From positions 124,001-188,000 of the forward strand of contig JBBAKM010000003.1 of NCBI GenBank assembly GCA_040403495.1: a stretch of 64,000 nucleotides of DNA. The letters run 5' to 3'. The notes below the pieces were generated by a model that was given only the letters and a program-made list of their open reading frames with translations, made no database searches and was not told where the DNA came from. Below, one piece after another: positions 1 to 10,900 of this stretch. Position numbers and translations under genes: made by a program. The DNA comes from JABMMZ01 sp040403495 (GTDB taxonomy: Bacteria > Bacteroidota > Bacteroidia > NS11-12g > UBA955). Every line of letters starts with the position of its first letter. Positions within the stretch are counted from its first letter, which is position 1.

Positions 1-14
1 TTTATAGCAATCGA

Positions 15-3000
15 TTATTGAATGATTACATTTTTAGTTGTAGTCTGTTTATTATGTTGAATAGTAAACGAGTAAATACCTTTACTGAATTGAGACAAAT
101 CAACATTGATATCACCAATTACTTCGTCATAATTTATATTGATGACGATTTGTCCAAGACTGTTGTACACTTTCAAACTTACTTGGTTTACGTTATTATC
201 AAACTTCACATTAACTAAACCATTAGATGGGTTAGGGTAAATAGAAATAGACTGAGCGAACAATTGATTAACATCAGTTGCTACATCTACGCATTTAGTA
301 GTTTTACATTCGCATCCAGCTTGATTAGATGCAATCATGGTTACACAGTAGCGAATATCAGTATTGAAGGTGTAAGAAGTACCGGCAGAGGTAGAATTTA
401 ATCTATTACCATCGCCCATAATCCAAGTATAATTAATACCAGAAGTAGAACCTCCTATTGGTGTAAAGTTAAATCTTTTTCTATCTACATTCCAATCTCT
501 TGTAAAATTAAAATCACAGGTTACTGGTGCTTGAGAAATATCAATGACTTTGGTTGCAGAATCTTTACATCCGTCTTGAACATCAGCTACCAATTTAACA
601 GTAAATGATTGCGCATTGGTATAAGTATATGTTGGAGAGAAAGTTGTTGAATTTCCGCCGTCACCAAAGCTCCATTTGTAGGTTACGTTACCAAAACGAG
701 CAGAGGTTAAGTTTGTGAAAATCGCTTCATTCCCTTGGCATTGGTTTTCGAACTCAAAATCAACAAGAGGTTGAACGCCTACAGATATTACCTTAGTAAT
801 TTCAGAACTACAGCCATTGGCTAATTCGGTTTTAAGAGTCACATTACGTGGCCCTAAAGATGACCAAGTTCTAGAAGGATTTGTTATATTAGAAGTCCCA
901 TTTCCAAAAGTCCAAGTATATTTCAGAAGACTTTCATTGAAAATATTACTTAAGTTAGTAAATGGAGTAGCGGCACGTTCACAAGCAAATGGATATGAAA
1001 AATCGGTAATAGGTGCTTGTTTTACTTCAATCGGTTTAGTGATAGAATCTCTGCAACCAAATTCAGAAATATTGGTTAATTCAACCATTTTAGTACCTGC
1101 ATTTTGGAAAGTGTATTCAGTATTAAAATCAGAACCGATATTACCATTGTCACTGAAATCCCATTTATTTCCGAAAGAACCAAATTTAATTGATGATGTA
1201 TTAACGAATTGGAATGGTTTATTAGAACAGCTTCCGCTTAATAATTCAAAATTTGGATTTGGTTTAGCAAATTGGTAGGCAGTTCTAGTTAGGGTATTAA
1301 TACAACCTGCAGACTCAGCAGTTAAAGTAACTTTGTAACCACCAGAGTTAGAGTATCTCTTGAATACAGGATTGTTATTTGATGTATTAACAACAGGACT
1401 TCCATCACCAAAATTCCAAGTATAATTTAATGTGCCAAAACTTATAGTTGTGTTGTTATTAAATCTAATATCTTGACCTTCACATGCATTAATTGGGGTA
1501 AATGCGATATTTGGCAATTCACCTACAGAGATATTAATGATTGTATCTTTGGATACTTTCCATAAATCATTAGTTGCAATAAGTCTAACAGATTTAACAC
1601 CTGATGAAGTATAAGTATGGTTAGGTGTATTAAGATCAGATGTATCTCCATCACCAAAGTACCACTTATAGGTCATAAATCCGGAGTGTATGGTACTAGT
1701 ATTTTCAAAAATAACAATATCACCAACACAAATTGAGCTATTAACACTAAAATTAGGTTTAGGCGTTGGCGCCACCACTATGGTTCTACTTAATGTAGAA
1801 TCGCAGAAATGTGGACCTAAGTCAGAGTAGTTAATTGAGAAAGTAATAAAACTATCTAAATAAGCAGTAGTAGGAGTAAATGTTAAGCTACCTACAGTAG
1901 AACTACTTGGCGCAACAACACTGTATGCAGAAGATGGCACCAATACATTTCCTTTAGTTCTTGCAGTTACAGAATTGATAACCCAGGTAGAACCGTGTCC
2001 ACCATTGGTAAATCCTGTAGGAGGAGTAAGTTCATAAGTCACTGTTTTACCAACTTCGGTAACATCAGGATTGAACATTAATCCACCTTTAAACAAACCT
2101 TGAAAAACAGCACCTTTAACTACATCAGCACCAATAGGTCTTGGTTTAACTGTAACAACAAAAGGCAAACGATTAGAATTTACACATTGTGCTTTGTAAC
2201 GAGCTTCCATAGCAATAGTATAATTATTTAATACAGTTCCCGTTCCGAACTTACCTATTAATATTGTTGAATTATTTTGAATAGTTAAATCTGCATTAGA
2301 AACGCCAGTACCACCTAAAAGTGACCTTAATGAGTTTCCTGCACCAAAAGAGAGATCGAATGTAAAATAAAAACTATAAGTTCCCGCAGGTAAAAATGTT
2401 TTATTGGCAGAAACTCTTGCCATATTACCAGATGGTCCTACAACAAAATTAGCAACACCTTCGCTTAATTTAGTCCAAGCATTGGCATTGTTAGTAAACC
2501 CAGCAAAAGTGCCAGATTTATAGTACAATTGATAACCTGGATTAGTTGGAGTTGCATACCATAAACTGAATAACAAACTATCTAAAACGACATCTCTTGT
2601 TACTGTCATATTAATCATAGCACCATAATCATTTGCTTGAGTAACATTAACCCCAGCCGTAGGAGCAAAATTACTTAATGAATAATTTCTTTGAGAGATT
2701 TTAGCAGATTGAACATAATATGTACTTGTATTTTTAATAAATGGTCCTTTAACGTTTTTACCAATTGCTATTGGAATTCCTCCAGTAGGATTGGTAAACC
2801 AAATTAAACTGTCCGCAGAATTATCGGGTGTTGCAACTAAATCTACTCTTCCTTCACCACACTGAGTAGTATTATTAACAGTAGGGGCATTAGGATTACC
2901 TAAAAACTCAACAATTCTTGTAAAACGATCATTTGTTGCACCAGAGTCCACTGAAGCACCATTTGGAAAACTAGTCCAAGCTTGAATGTTATAATTAGTA

Positions 3001-3707
3001 TTTGGTGCAAAATTAAATGGATTTGCCAAATTGATAGTTGTCGATTGACCTGTTGTTAAATTAGTAGTTAAATAAAATGGTGTTTGTTGAACTCCATTTA
3101 TAGACCAATTTAAACGAACGCTATCCAATCTTCTTAAACCATAATTTAATATAGTTGCATCTAGGTTTTGAGAAAAATTACACAAATCTGGATTTGTAAT
3201 AATTGAAACACCTGCATCATTTCTAAATTGTGGGCCAAAAATTTCAATTTCTCTAAAATTAACATTTGAACTTTGAGTACCAATTACAACAATATCAACT
3301 ATTCTAACTTGAGTTGTTGCAACAGCATTGAAATTAACAGTATAATTACAAACGCCGGTTGCTTGTGTAAATGTAGCATGATTTACCCATGAGGTTCCAT
3401 TCCATACTTGGATTGTTCCACCTCCTAAAAACCTGTTGCCTTGTTCACCAACATGAAAAGTAATTCTATTAATAACCCTAGTAGATGACCAAGTAAATTG
3501 TATAAAAATTGCTGAACCCGGATTAGTGGCTGCAGATGTAATCCACATTTGCTGAGTACCGCAAGTCCCAAAATTCAAATCATTTAAAGTAGCACAGGCA
3601 CCTGTCATACAAGTACTTGCAGTAGCAGTAGCTAAAGGCGCAATGTTTTGACCATACATATTGAGGGACAAAAACATTAAAGTGAAGTAAAAATAAACCT
3701 TTTTCAT
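15..3707 (-). CDS. Secreted T9SS type A protein with discoidin-like and PKD domains
   Basis: A 1230-residue cell-surface or secreted protein; substrate unknown. Residues 1-19 form a signal peptide ending near MYGQ. Residues about 25-160 resemble a discoidin/F5-8C-type beta-sandwich (motifs INRITFHVGE, GTSWVNH, NFREIEIFG). A CARDB-like module follows (165-270), then an Ig-like module with the YYVQS ending (275-340). Six PKD-type repeats occupy about 650-1140 (YKWYFGDGD, YTWNFGDGS, YKWSFGDGG). The end, from SIYPNPSNG to KNVIIQ, is a classical type A T9SS sorting domain, so export to the outer membrane surface is expected. It is the last of three consecutive minus-strand cargo genes. The gap to the preceding gene holds a strong terminator and no recognisable promoter, so its own expression is uncertain. 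Its tail is paralogous to that of the gene at 7921-11982. Confidence 0.9.
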   Translation of the reverse strand: MKKVYFYFTLMFLSLNMYGQNIAPLATATASTCMTGACATLNDLNFGTCGTQQMWITSAATNPGSAIFIQFTWSSTRVINRITFHVGEQGNRFLGGGTIQVWNGTSWVNHATFTQATGVCNYTVNFNAVATTQVRIVDIVVIGTQSSNVNFREIEIFGPQFRNDAGVSIITNPDLCNFSQNLDATILNYGLRRLDSVRLNWSINGVQQTPFYLTTNLTTGQSTTINLANPFNFAPNTNYNIQAWTSFPNGASVDSGATNDRFTRIVEFLGNPNAPTVNNTTQCGEGRVDLVATPDNSADSLIWFTNPTGGIPIAIGKNVKGPFIKNTSTYYVQSAKISQRNYSLSNFAPTAGVNVTQANDYGAMINMTVTRDVVLDSLLFSLWYATPTNPGYQLYYKSGTFAGFTNNANAWTKLSEGVANFVVGPSGNMARVSANKTFLPAGTYSFYFTFDLSFGAGNSLRSLLGGTGVSNADLTIQNNSTILIGKFGTGTVLNNYTIAMEARYKAQCVNSNRLPFVVTVKPRPIGADVVKGAVFQGLFKGGLMFNPDVTEVGKTVTYELTPPTGFTNGGHGSTWVINSVTARTKGNVLVPSSAYSVVAPSSSTVGSLTFTPTTAYLDSFITFSINYSDLGPHFCDSTLSRTIVVAPTPKPNFSVNSSICVGDIVIFENTSTIHSGFMTYKWYFGDGDTSDLNTPNHTYTSSGVKSVRLIATNDLWKVSKDTIINISVGELPNIAFTPINACEGQDIRFNNNTTISFGTLNYTWNFGDGSPVVNTSNNNPVFKRYSNSGGYKVTLTAESAGCINTLTRTAYQFAKPNPNFELLSGSCSNKPFQFVNTSSIKFGSFGNKWDFSDNGNIGSDFNTEYTFQNAGTKMVELTNISEFGCRDSITKPIEVKQAPITDFSYPFACERAATPFTNLSNIFNESLLKYTWTFGNGTSNITNPSRTWSSLGPRNVTLKTELANGCSSEITKVISVGVQPLVDFEFENQCQGNEAIFTNLTSARFGNVTYKWSFGDGGNSTTFSPTYTYTNAQSFTVKLVADVQDGCKDSATKVIDISQAPVTCDFNFTRDWNVDRKRFNFTPIGGSTSGINYTWIMGDGNRLNSTSAGTSYTFNTDIRYCVTMIASNQAGCECKTTKCVDVATDVNQLFAQSISIYPNPSNGLVNVKFDNNVNQVSLKVYNSLGQIVININYDEVIGDINVDLSQFSKGIYSFTIQHNKQTTTKNVIIQ

Positions 3708-3724
3708 TATTTATAGGTGTGTTT

Positions 3725-3772
3725 ATTAAAAAAATCAAGCGCACGAACATCGCTTAGTTCGCACGCTTGATT
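3725..3772 (-). terminator. Intrinsic terminator after the GEVED/DUF5011 gene
   Basis: Read on the minus strand, arms at 3772-3757 and 3748-3733 pair over 16 bp (two G-U wobbles) around an 8-nt loop. They are followed by a run of seven T residues (3732-3726). This is a textbook rho-independent terminator, placed 11 bp after the stop codon of the 1369-aa protein and before the 1230-aa gene. Confidence 0.85.
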
Positions 3773-3783
3773 AATATTTTATT

Positions 3784-6700
3784 TTATTGAAGTACTACTC
3801 TTTTTGTAACACTTACTCCGTCAGACACAATATTTACTGAATAAATACCTTTAGCAAGACCTGATAAATCTAGTGAAATAGAAGACGTTGCTGTTGTATT
3901 ATTTTGAGTAAATACCAATTGACCAAGTTGATTAAACACTTTAACTTGAGGATTATTTGCAATATTTCCATTAAAGTCTAAGTTTACTAAACCATTACTT
4001 GGATTAGGGTATAAGTTGATAGAGTTTTCTAATGCTTTAACATTATCAACATCTACAGTGCTATTGATACATCTAGGCCAGTATGTATAAACAACTTGTC
4101 TAGTTAATGGTGCAGAAGTATTGTTACTTGGATCTTTTACTTTGTAAGTAATAAAGTAAATTCCTTCTTCCATTGGATTAACATTTTGGTTAACAATTTC
4201 TACATTTGGTAATAAAATTTGTGGACCATAGTAGTTGTCTGTAGTTGTTAAACCAGACATTGGCCAAATATTTTCACCTACGCAACCATAGATTGTACCA
4301 CCCCAAAGAACTGGTGCAATTCTGTCAACCACATTTACTGTTCTTGTTTTAATAGTCACATTACCTGAACCATCTACTGCTTTAAATACTTCTGTGTAAG
4401 TACCCACTTCGTTTGGATTTACATTTGAAGAAATTCTTGAGATACTCACTTGACCTTGTCCATAGTAGTTGTCAGTAGCAGAAGCTTGAACAGAAACATA
4501 AGGAATAGTTACATCATGTTCTACAACATCAAAAGTATTCAAGTTGATGGTTGGAGGCACAAAATCATCCACTCTGTAGTTAACTACTTTTGGTGCAGAT
4601 ACATTTCCTTCGTCATCTTTAGCTGTATAAGTTACAGTATAAGTTCCTTTTAGGCTTGAATTAACAACTTCAGGGAACCAAGCTTTCATTAATTCAGGAT
4701 TATTATCATAAGCATCTTCAGCAAATGTTTGGTCGATCCATAAAGTACCTATTTGGATAGAAGTATCTCCTGTTCCTTTGATAAGTGGTGCTTTTGTATC
4801 TTCCACACAAACATTTCTAGTTGCAGTAGCTAAGTTACCAGCAAAATCCCTAACAGAATAAGTGATAGTATAATTTCCAACTTCACGGGTATTTACTGTA
4901 CCACTGGTACGTATAGCAGAAGTTAAGTTAAAAAATGGATTGGTATTAGCTGCCGTTGCTCCAGGATCTACATAAGGCGTATTGTTGCGGTCTACTTCAA
5001 TACAAGTTGAACTACCAGGGTTTAAAGTAATAGTTGGAGGAGTCATGTCATTCACAACTATTATAATTCTGGTTTTTGTTTCTGCTTTGTTACCTGAATT
5101 ATCAGTTAAATTGTATTCATAAGAATAAATACCAGTTACAGAAACATCTAAATCATTTGTAGTAAGAATTCTAGATGTGATATTTCCTTCAGAAGCATCA
5201 AATCCTGTTGCACCTGCGTCTGTGTATGTGCCGCCAACTTCCATTCTTACTGTGTCATTACCTAGTAAAGTAATTACTGGTTTCATGTTATCATTGAACA
5301 ACACAATACCATAGTCGTGGTATTGACCTGCAGTAGCTGGACCACAAGGAGTAGTATTTGAATTATTAAAATTAATAGCCAATCTTAAACGGGTAGTTCC
5401 TTCGAATGAGTTGCTTAAACTAGGAACCGTAAAGTTAGCTGTGTAAGACAAATTACTTGTTGAAGATTCAAAGAAAATTTCTTCACCTGCATCATCAAAG
5501 TCACCATCAATATTCCAATCAATCCAACCTTTTCTGTTAGCTGGATCAGCATTGGTATTTCTTGCTACTTGTATGCTGTATGTTTTACCATAAGTTAAGT
5601 TAGCAACCTTGCTATTAGTGAAATTCAAATAAGCATCTGTATTAATAGTAAAGTTATCAATTAGTGTATTGTTACCATCTGCTAATACTACTTTATTGAT
5701 AGTTAAATCTGCTGCATTAACAAAAGAACTTGGGTTACAGTATTGAACTGCACAAACGAATTGATTTTTTACAATTGTTTTTTCAGTTGCGTTTTTGTTA
5801 TTGCTATTCCAAGCTTTTAGTGTTATTGTATAACAACCAGGTTGGTTGAATCTGATCATTGGCGTTGGGATAGAATCACCAGGTGTGCTTCTGTAGTAAA
5901 CGAAACCTGTACCAGAAACAGAAGGGCTTGATGGCGCATTCACTAAAGTATAAGTTGTAGGGAAAATAGACCATTCAAAACGGTTTGCATTGTCAGAAAC
6001 AGGCATTAATCTAATGACGTCAGAAGTCACATTTGGTCTTCTGTTCGAAGCTGCAATATCTAAACTTGTTTGAGATTGTGGTGTAACTACAGAAATGGTG
6101 TTACAAGATTTTCTGTTACCAACACAAGATTTAACTTCTAAACAAACATTATAATTACCATCAGTAGTAAAATTATAATTAAAATCTTGACGATCAAATA
6201 TACCAACTAAGTCACCATCCACAGTCCAAGTCCAAGTTGGAACACCAACAACATCTTGAGTTGTATTAGTGAATCTTACAGGAGTATTGTTGTACGAAGG
6301 TGTTGTTGTAGGTGTAAAGGTTGGTGTAGGAGGATTAGCTGTACCCAACTCAGAAACATAAGTTCCAATAAAACCTGAGTCAACTGCTGTTCCATTAGAT
6401 ACAAATAAAATATACATACTACCACTTGTAGCAGTTACAGAACGAGGCGTTGTAACACCATTTGTCCATGCCGCTAACTGAGTAGAACCGGGACCACCTG
6501 GAGTTTTACCATCCCAAACTGTTAAAATATCTGATTTATCAGCAAATTTCAATTGAGACATGGTTAAAGTGATTTTTTTAGCATTACAAGGAGTAATACG
6601 AACAAAAGAACGGGTTCCTAATCCTTGGTTATTTCCATAATTCAAACCTGTACCACCATTATCAACAATAGATCCTGAAGGGCTTTCAACCACGTTATCG

Positions 6701-7893
6701 TTGTTTGGACCATAAGAACCAAAACCTAATAAATATTGAGTAGGCAAAGTTACAGTGATGTAACAAACTTTGCGTCTAGGCGCTGATAAACCAATATCAT
6801 TTCTAGCGGTTAATACCACAGTGTAACAACCTGGTCTGTAAAATGCAAATTCAGGATTTTGAGATATCGCATTAGAGCCATTATTATCTGGATCAGGATC
6901 AACATCACCAGAAAGTACATTTTTAACATCATTCACATCTGTTGAGTCATAAACTGACCAATTCCATTGGTAAGGACCATAATCAGACAAATCAAATAAT
7001 TTTACTTTATCATATTGCTCCACAACAACTCTGTCCGCTACGAACTGAGCATCAGGCACCACTGTAGGGGTATTGATTGTTAGACATTTAGTTGTACTAT
7101 CGCTACCTAAGCAGTTGGTACTTCTTAATTTTACACATTTAGTTCCACCTGTAGTCCAAGTATAGTTAAAATTAACACTGTTTGGTGCGTCTACACCATT
7201 TAAATCAGCATCCCAAGCATGAGAAATATAACCAGTTTGGTTAGAGTTTACAAATTTAACTACAGACTTAACCCATGCAGAAGATGGGGCTGCAAAGTTT
7301 GAAGACAATTGAGTTGGTAATTGTAGATTAACAGTATAATCTTCAGTTTCTCCCCATGCATAAGTTCCACAAGCACTTCCTGGGTTGGTCATTGTTGTTG
7401 TTTCTATCAACACACAACGCATTCTGGTATTACCAGGACTGATGTTACAAGGTACTGTAAAAGTATAACTTATATCCCTAACACCAGCAGCAGCAGGGAA
7501 TGGAGCCGAACGAACGGCTTCAGAAGCTTCAAAAACATTGTTTCTGTTGTAATCTATCCATACTAGGGCTTGGTTGTTAAAAATACCCGTAGCACAATAC
7601 CCCACTGTAACACTAACTGTGTAGGTGGCACCTGCAGACATAGGAATAGCAGGCATAGAAGTAAAATCTGTGTAAGTTGCACAAACAGTAGTTGCGGGTT
7701 GAAAGGTATTATTGTTTAATAAAACATTGCTTCCTTGTACTAATCTTACATTAGCGATAAACTCGTCTGTAGTGCTTGTCGCATTAGATGCACAGTACTG
7801 ACCATAAGCATTTGGCAAAATGGTCCATAACATTGCCATTACTATTAATCCTAGTTTATTGACAATTGATTTAAATTGATTATTTGATTTCAT
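3784..7893 (-). CDS. Secreted T9SS type A protein with GEVED, CUB-like, PKD and DUF5011-type repeats
   Basis: A 1369-residue secreted multidomain protein; function unknown, probably adhesive or matrix-forming. Signal peptide about 1-31 (ends NAYGQ). Two GEVED-type domains are visible. The first is at about 32-190, with WIDYNRNNVFE and WGETEDYTV. The second is at about 735-890, with WIDWNIDGDFDDAGE and the related ending HDYGIVL. A CUB-like segment lies around 400-515 (GSIVDNGG, ILTVWDGK). PKD-like modules separate them. From about 895 to 1270 there are four to five Ig-like DUF5011/HYR repeats (YTDAGATGFD, YSYEYNLTDNSGN, YTVTYTAKDDEGN). The C-terminus, from NLYPNPSNG to RVVLQ, is a type A sorting domain. 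It lies 27 bp after the upstream cargo gene and so is probably co-transcribed with it; a strong terminator follows. Confidence 0.9.
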   Translation of the reverse strand: MKSNNQFKSIVNKLGLIVMAMLWTILPNAYGQYCASNATSTTDEFIANVRLVQGSNVLLNNNTFQPATTVCATYTDFTSMPAIPMSAGATYTVSVTVGYCATGIFNNQALVWIDYNRNNVFEASEAVRSAPFPAAAGVRDISYTFTVPCNISPGNTRMRCVLIETTTMTNPGSACGTYAWGETEDYTVNLQLPTQLSSNFAAPSSAWVKSVVKFVNSNQTGYISHAWDADLNGVDAPNSVNFNYTWTTGGTKCVKLRSTNCLGSDSTTKCLTINTPTVVPDAQFVADRVVVEQYDKVKLFDLSDYGPYQWNWSVYDSTDVNDVKNVLSGDVDPDPDNNGSNAISQNPEFAFYRPGCYTVVLTARNDIGLSAPRRKVCYITVTLPTQYLLGFGSYGPNNDNVVESPSGSIVDNGGTGLNYGNNQGLGTRSFVRITPCNAKKITLTMSQLKFADKSDILTVWDGKTPGGPGSTQLAAWTNGVTTPRSVTATSGSMYILFVSNGTAVDSGFIGTYVSELGTANPPTPTFTPTTTPSYNNTPVRFTNTTQDVVGVPTWTWTVDGDLVGIFDRQDFNYNFTTDGNYNVCLEVKSCVGNRKSCNTISVVTPQSQTSLDIAASNRRPNVTSDVIRLMPVSDNANRFEWSIFPTTYTLVNAPSSPSVSGTGFVYYRSTPGDSIPTPMIRFNQPGCYTITLKAWNSNNKNATEKTIVKNQFVCAVQYCNPSSFVNAADLTINKVVLADGNNTLIDNFTINTDAYLNFTNSKVANLTYGKTYSIQVARNTNADPANRKGWIDWNIDGDFDDAGEEIFFESSTSNLSYTANFTVPSLSNSFEGTTRLRLAINFNNSNTTPCGPATAGQYHDYGIVLFNDNMKPVITLLGNDTVRMEVGGTYTDAGATGFDASEGNITSRILTTNDLDVSVTGIYSYEYNLTDNSGNKAETKTRIIIVVNDMTPPTITLNPGSSTCIEVDRNNTPYVDPGATAANTNPFFNLTSAIRTSGTVNTREVGNYTITYSVRDFAGNLATATRNVCVEDTKAPLIKGTGDTSIQIGTLWIDQTFAEDAYDNNPELMKAWFPEVVNSSLKGTYTVTYTAKDDEGNVSAPKVVNYRVDDFVPPTINLNTFDVVEHDVTIPYVSVQASATDNYYGQGQVSISRISSNVNPNEVGTYTEVFKAVDGSGNVTIKTRTVNVVDRIAPVLWGGTIYGCVGENIWPMSGLTTTDNYYGPQILLPNVEIVNQNVNPMEEGIYFITYKVKDPSNNTSAPLTRQVVYTYWPRCINSTVDVDNVKALENSINLYPNPSNGLVNLDFNGNIANNPQVKVFNQLGQLVFTQNNTTATSSISLDLSGLAKGIYSVNIVSDGVSVTKRVVLQ

Positions 7894-7920
7894 ACGAAAT
7901 TATTTATTATGGAATTGGGA

Positions 7921-10900
7921 CTATTTAATGATATTGATTTTTTGATTGATAACTTGATTGTTTGCTGATAATTTAACCATGTAAACACCGCTGTTTAAAT
8001 GAGACAAATTAATCATTGTATTGCTTGAGTTTAATTGAACTGTTGCAACTAATTCACCAATGGTGTTGTAGATGTACAATTCAGTATTTACGAGAGCTTC
8101 ATCTGCTTGAATAGTAAACTGACCATTAGAAGGATTAGGGTACATGTTAAACTTAAACTGACTAATTTGATCTACATCGGTAGTAATGTCTATACATTTA
8201 GTAGCAGAACATTCGCAGCCATCAGGTGTAGAAGCTACCATGGTAACGCAGTATTGCAAATCAGCACCATAAGAGTATGAAGTACCTGCTGCGTTAGAAG
8301 TAAGCCTGTTTCCGTCGCCTGTTATCCATTTGTAAGATAAGCCATTGGTAGAACCACCAATAGGCGTGTAGTTAAATGCTCTTGCACCTGCGTTCCAATT
8401 TCTTGTGATATTAAAATCGCAAGTTTCTGGCAATTGCGCTATGTTTACAACTTTAACAATTGAATCAGAACAGCCATCTTCAATAGAGGCTACTAATTTA
8501 ACGGAGTATGTTTGACCAGAAGCATAAGTGTGAACTGGTGCTGCATTATTAGAAGTAGTATTGTCACCAAAATTCCATTTGTAGTTGATTTTTCCTTTAG
8601 GGAAAGTAGTTAAGTTCGTAAAAGGAATTTCACTTCCCTCACATTGAGTTTCGAACTCAAAATCAGCCAAAGGTTGAACACCTACATTGATTGTCTTGGT
8701 AACTTGGGTACTACATCCATTTAACAATCTGGTGGTTAGGGTTACACTACGCTGACCTAAACCTGACCAATTTACAACAGGGGCAAACTGATTATTTGGA
8801 GCACCTTGTCCTAAGTTCCAAGTATATGAAAGTAATGTTTCACCATTAAGGCTAGTATTGTTCACAAAAGGAGTTGGTGTTCTATCACAAGCAAAAGGGA
8901 ATGAAAAGTCGGTTGTTGGAATTTGCTTAACATTGATAGTCAATTCAGCGGTATCCAAACATCCAAATTCAGAAACTGTAACCAAGGTTACATTTTTAGT
9001 ACCTGCTGATTGGAATGTGTAAGTTGGGCTTAAGTCAGATGCAATATTTCCATTGTCATTAAAATCCCATTTATTACCAAAATTACCTAGAGCAATAGCA
9101 GATTGATTGGTAAATGTATACTCATCATTCAAGCAATCACCTTGCGCTTTAACAAAGGCTGCATTAGGTTTAGCAAATTGATAAACGGTTTTTGTTATTT
9201 TGTCAGTACATCCATCGGCAGTAGCTTGAAGTGTAACTCTATAGGCACCTGGCGTGTTAAACTTTTTATTTACAGCAGCTCTTGTTGATGTATTAATATT
9301 AGGTGAACCATCGCTGAAAGACCAAGTGTAAACGGTAGTTCCTGAACCAGCATAAGCTGTACCATTACCTAGTATCACAGGTAAACCTTCGCATCTATTA
9401 GTATTTATAATACTTGCTATTGGCATTTCAGTTACATCTATAGAAACAGTTTTACTTGTAACAAAATTATAAGGTTTGGTAGTTGCAGTCAAAGTCAATT
9501 GGTAAGTACCAAAAGAAGCATATCTATGGGCAGGATTTGCTTCTTGAGAATTAGGAGTACCATCTCCAAAACTCCATTCATATTCAACAGAACCGCTACT
9601 AACTGTGGTTTCATTTTCAAAAACATTGTCAGTACGTTCGCAAAGTGGATTAGGAATAATAAAATCAACATTAGCTTTTGGAGCTACTAGTACTCTTCTT
9701 CTAAATACAGTATCACAGAAAGTTTCTAAACTTAAAACTCTAATTGACACTTCAATGATACTGTCTTCCCATGCAACCGTTGGTTCAAAGGTTGCACGGT
9801 AAGGTGCAGAACCATTACCTGAAATAAGTGCATTTGCGTTTACACCATTTATTGATCTTGCACTAACAAATGCTCTCCATTTTGTTCCGTAATCGGCATT
9901 GGTGTATCCCAATCGACTTGGTTCGCTTAGGTCATATACCAATTTTTCATTTCTGAAAGTTACGTCTGGTTTACCTGTAATGTCGAAAATTGAAGATGTA
10001 GAAGACAATGATGTATTATGAGTTACTACAGAACCACCTGGAGCAGGTGTAATGGTAGTAGATGCAACAAGTGTATCATTTGTCAAGTTATCATCTCCAC
10101 CATTATTAAACAAACGAACAGTGGTTGGACCAGGAATACTAAACACATGTGGATTAGGGAAAGAAAAATTAACAGACGAATTAGGCGCAATGTTACCAGG
10201 AACGGTATAGACAATTTTTGGCCCGTAGTTAATGGCATAAGAAACTTCCGGATTAGTAATAGTAAAAGGTGAGTTATTTCTTAACGTTCCACTAATGGCA
10301 GAGGTAAATCCAGAACAAGAAGGTACAGGGAAATTTAAATTAAAAGCAGTAATTCCCATGTCAACATTGTACTCGATAGCACCTATATCAGGTGTTGTAG
10401 CATTTCTTGTAGCACCACTATTGTCTGTGGTAATACCTGAAATTGGTCTTGCTTTATTCGACATTACAATTGAACGAGGAGTCAAGTTAACAGAGGCAGG
10501 GTTTATGCTTGTAAAATGTGGGTTTGTGGCAATATTTGAAGTAGGGAAACTTGAATTATACATATCTTGCATAGATGCAATATCTCCTGTTGCTGAACCT
10601 GCTGCATTTTGAACTCCCCAACCATAATTAAGTGTTCCGCTGGCATTTGGTCCAAAGAACAAACAATTATTTCTGTATGTTGTCCACCTGTATATAGAAT
10701 TGGCTGTGGTGGCTTGGTCGTAAATCAACCATTTTTGACCTGTTCCACCCATATTATTATATAAAATATTATTATTAAAATTTCTGAACCAACTGCCTTG
10801 AACATTTCTTGTTCCATTGTTGGTGTTATTTACAACTGTAGGATAATCAAAAGCAATTGTGTTGTATTCTACATCTAATGAAATAGCTTGATTTACAGAA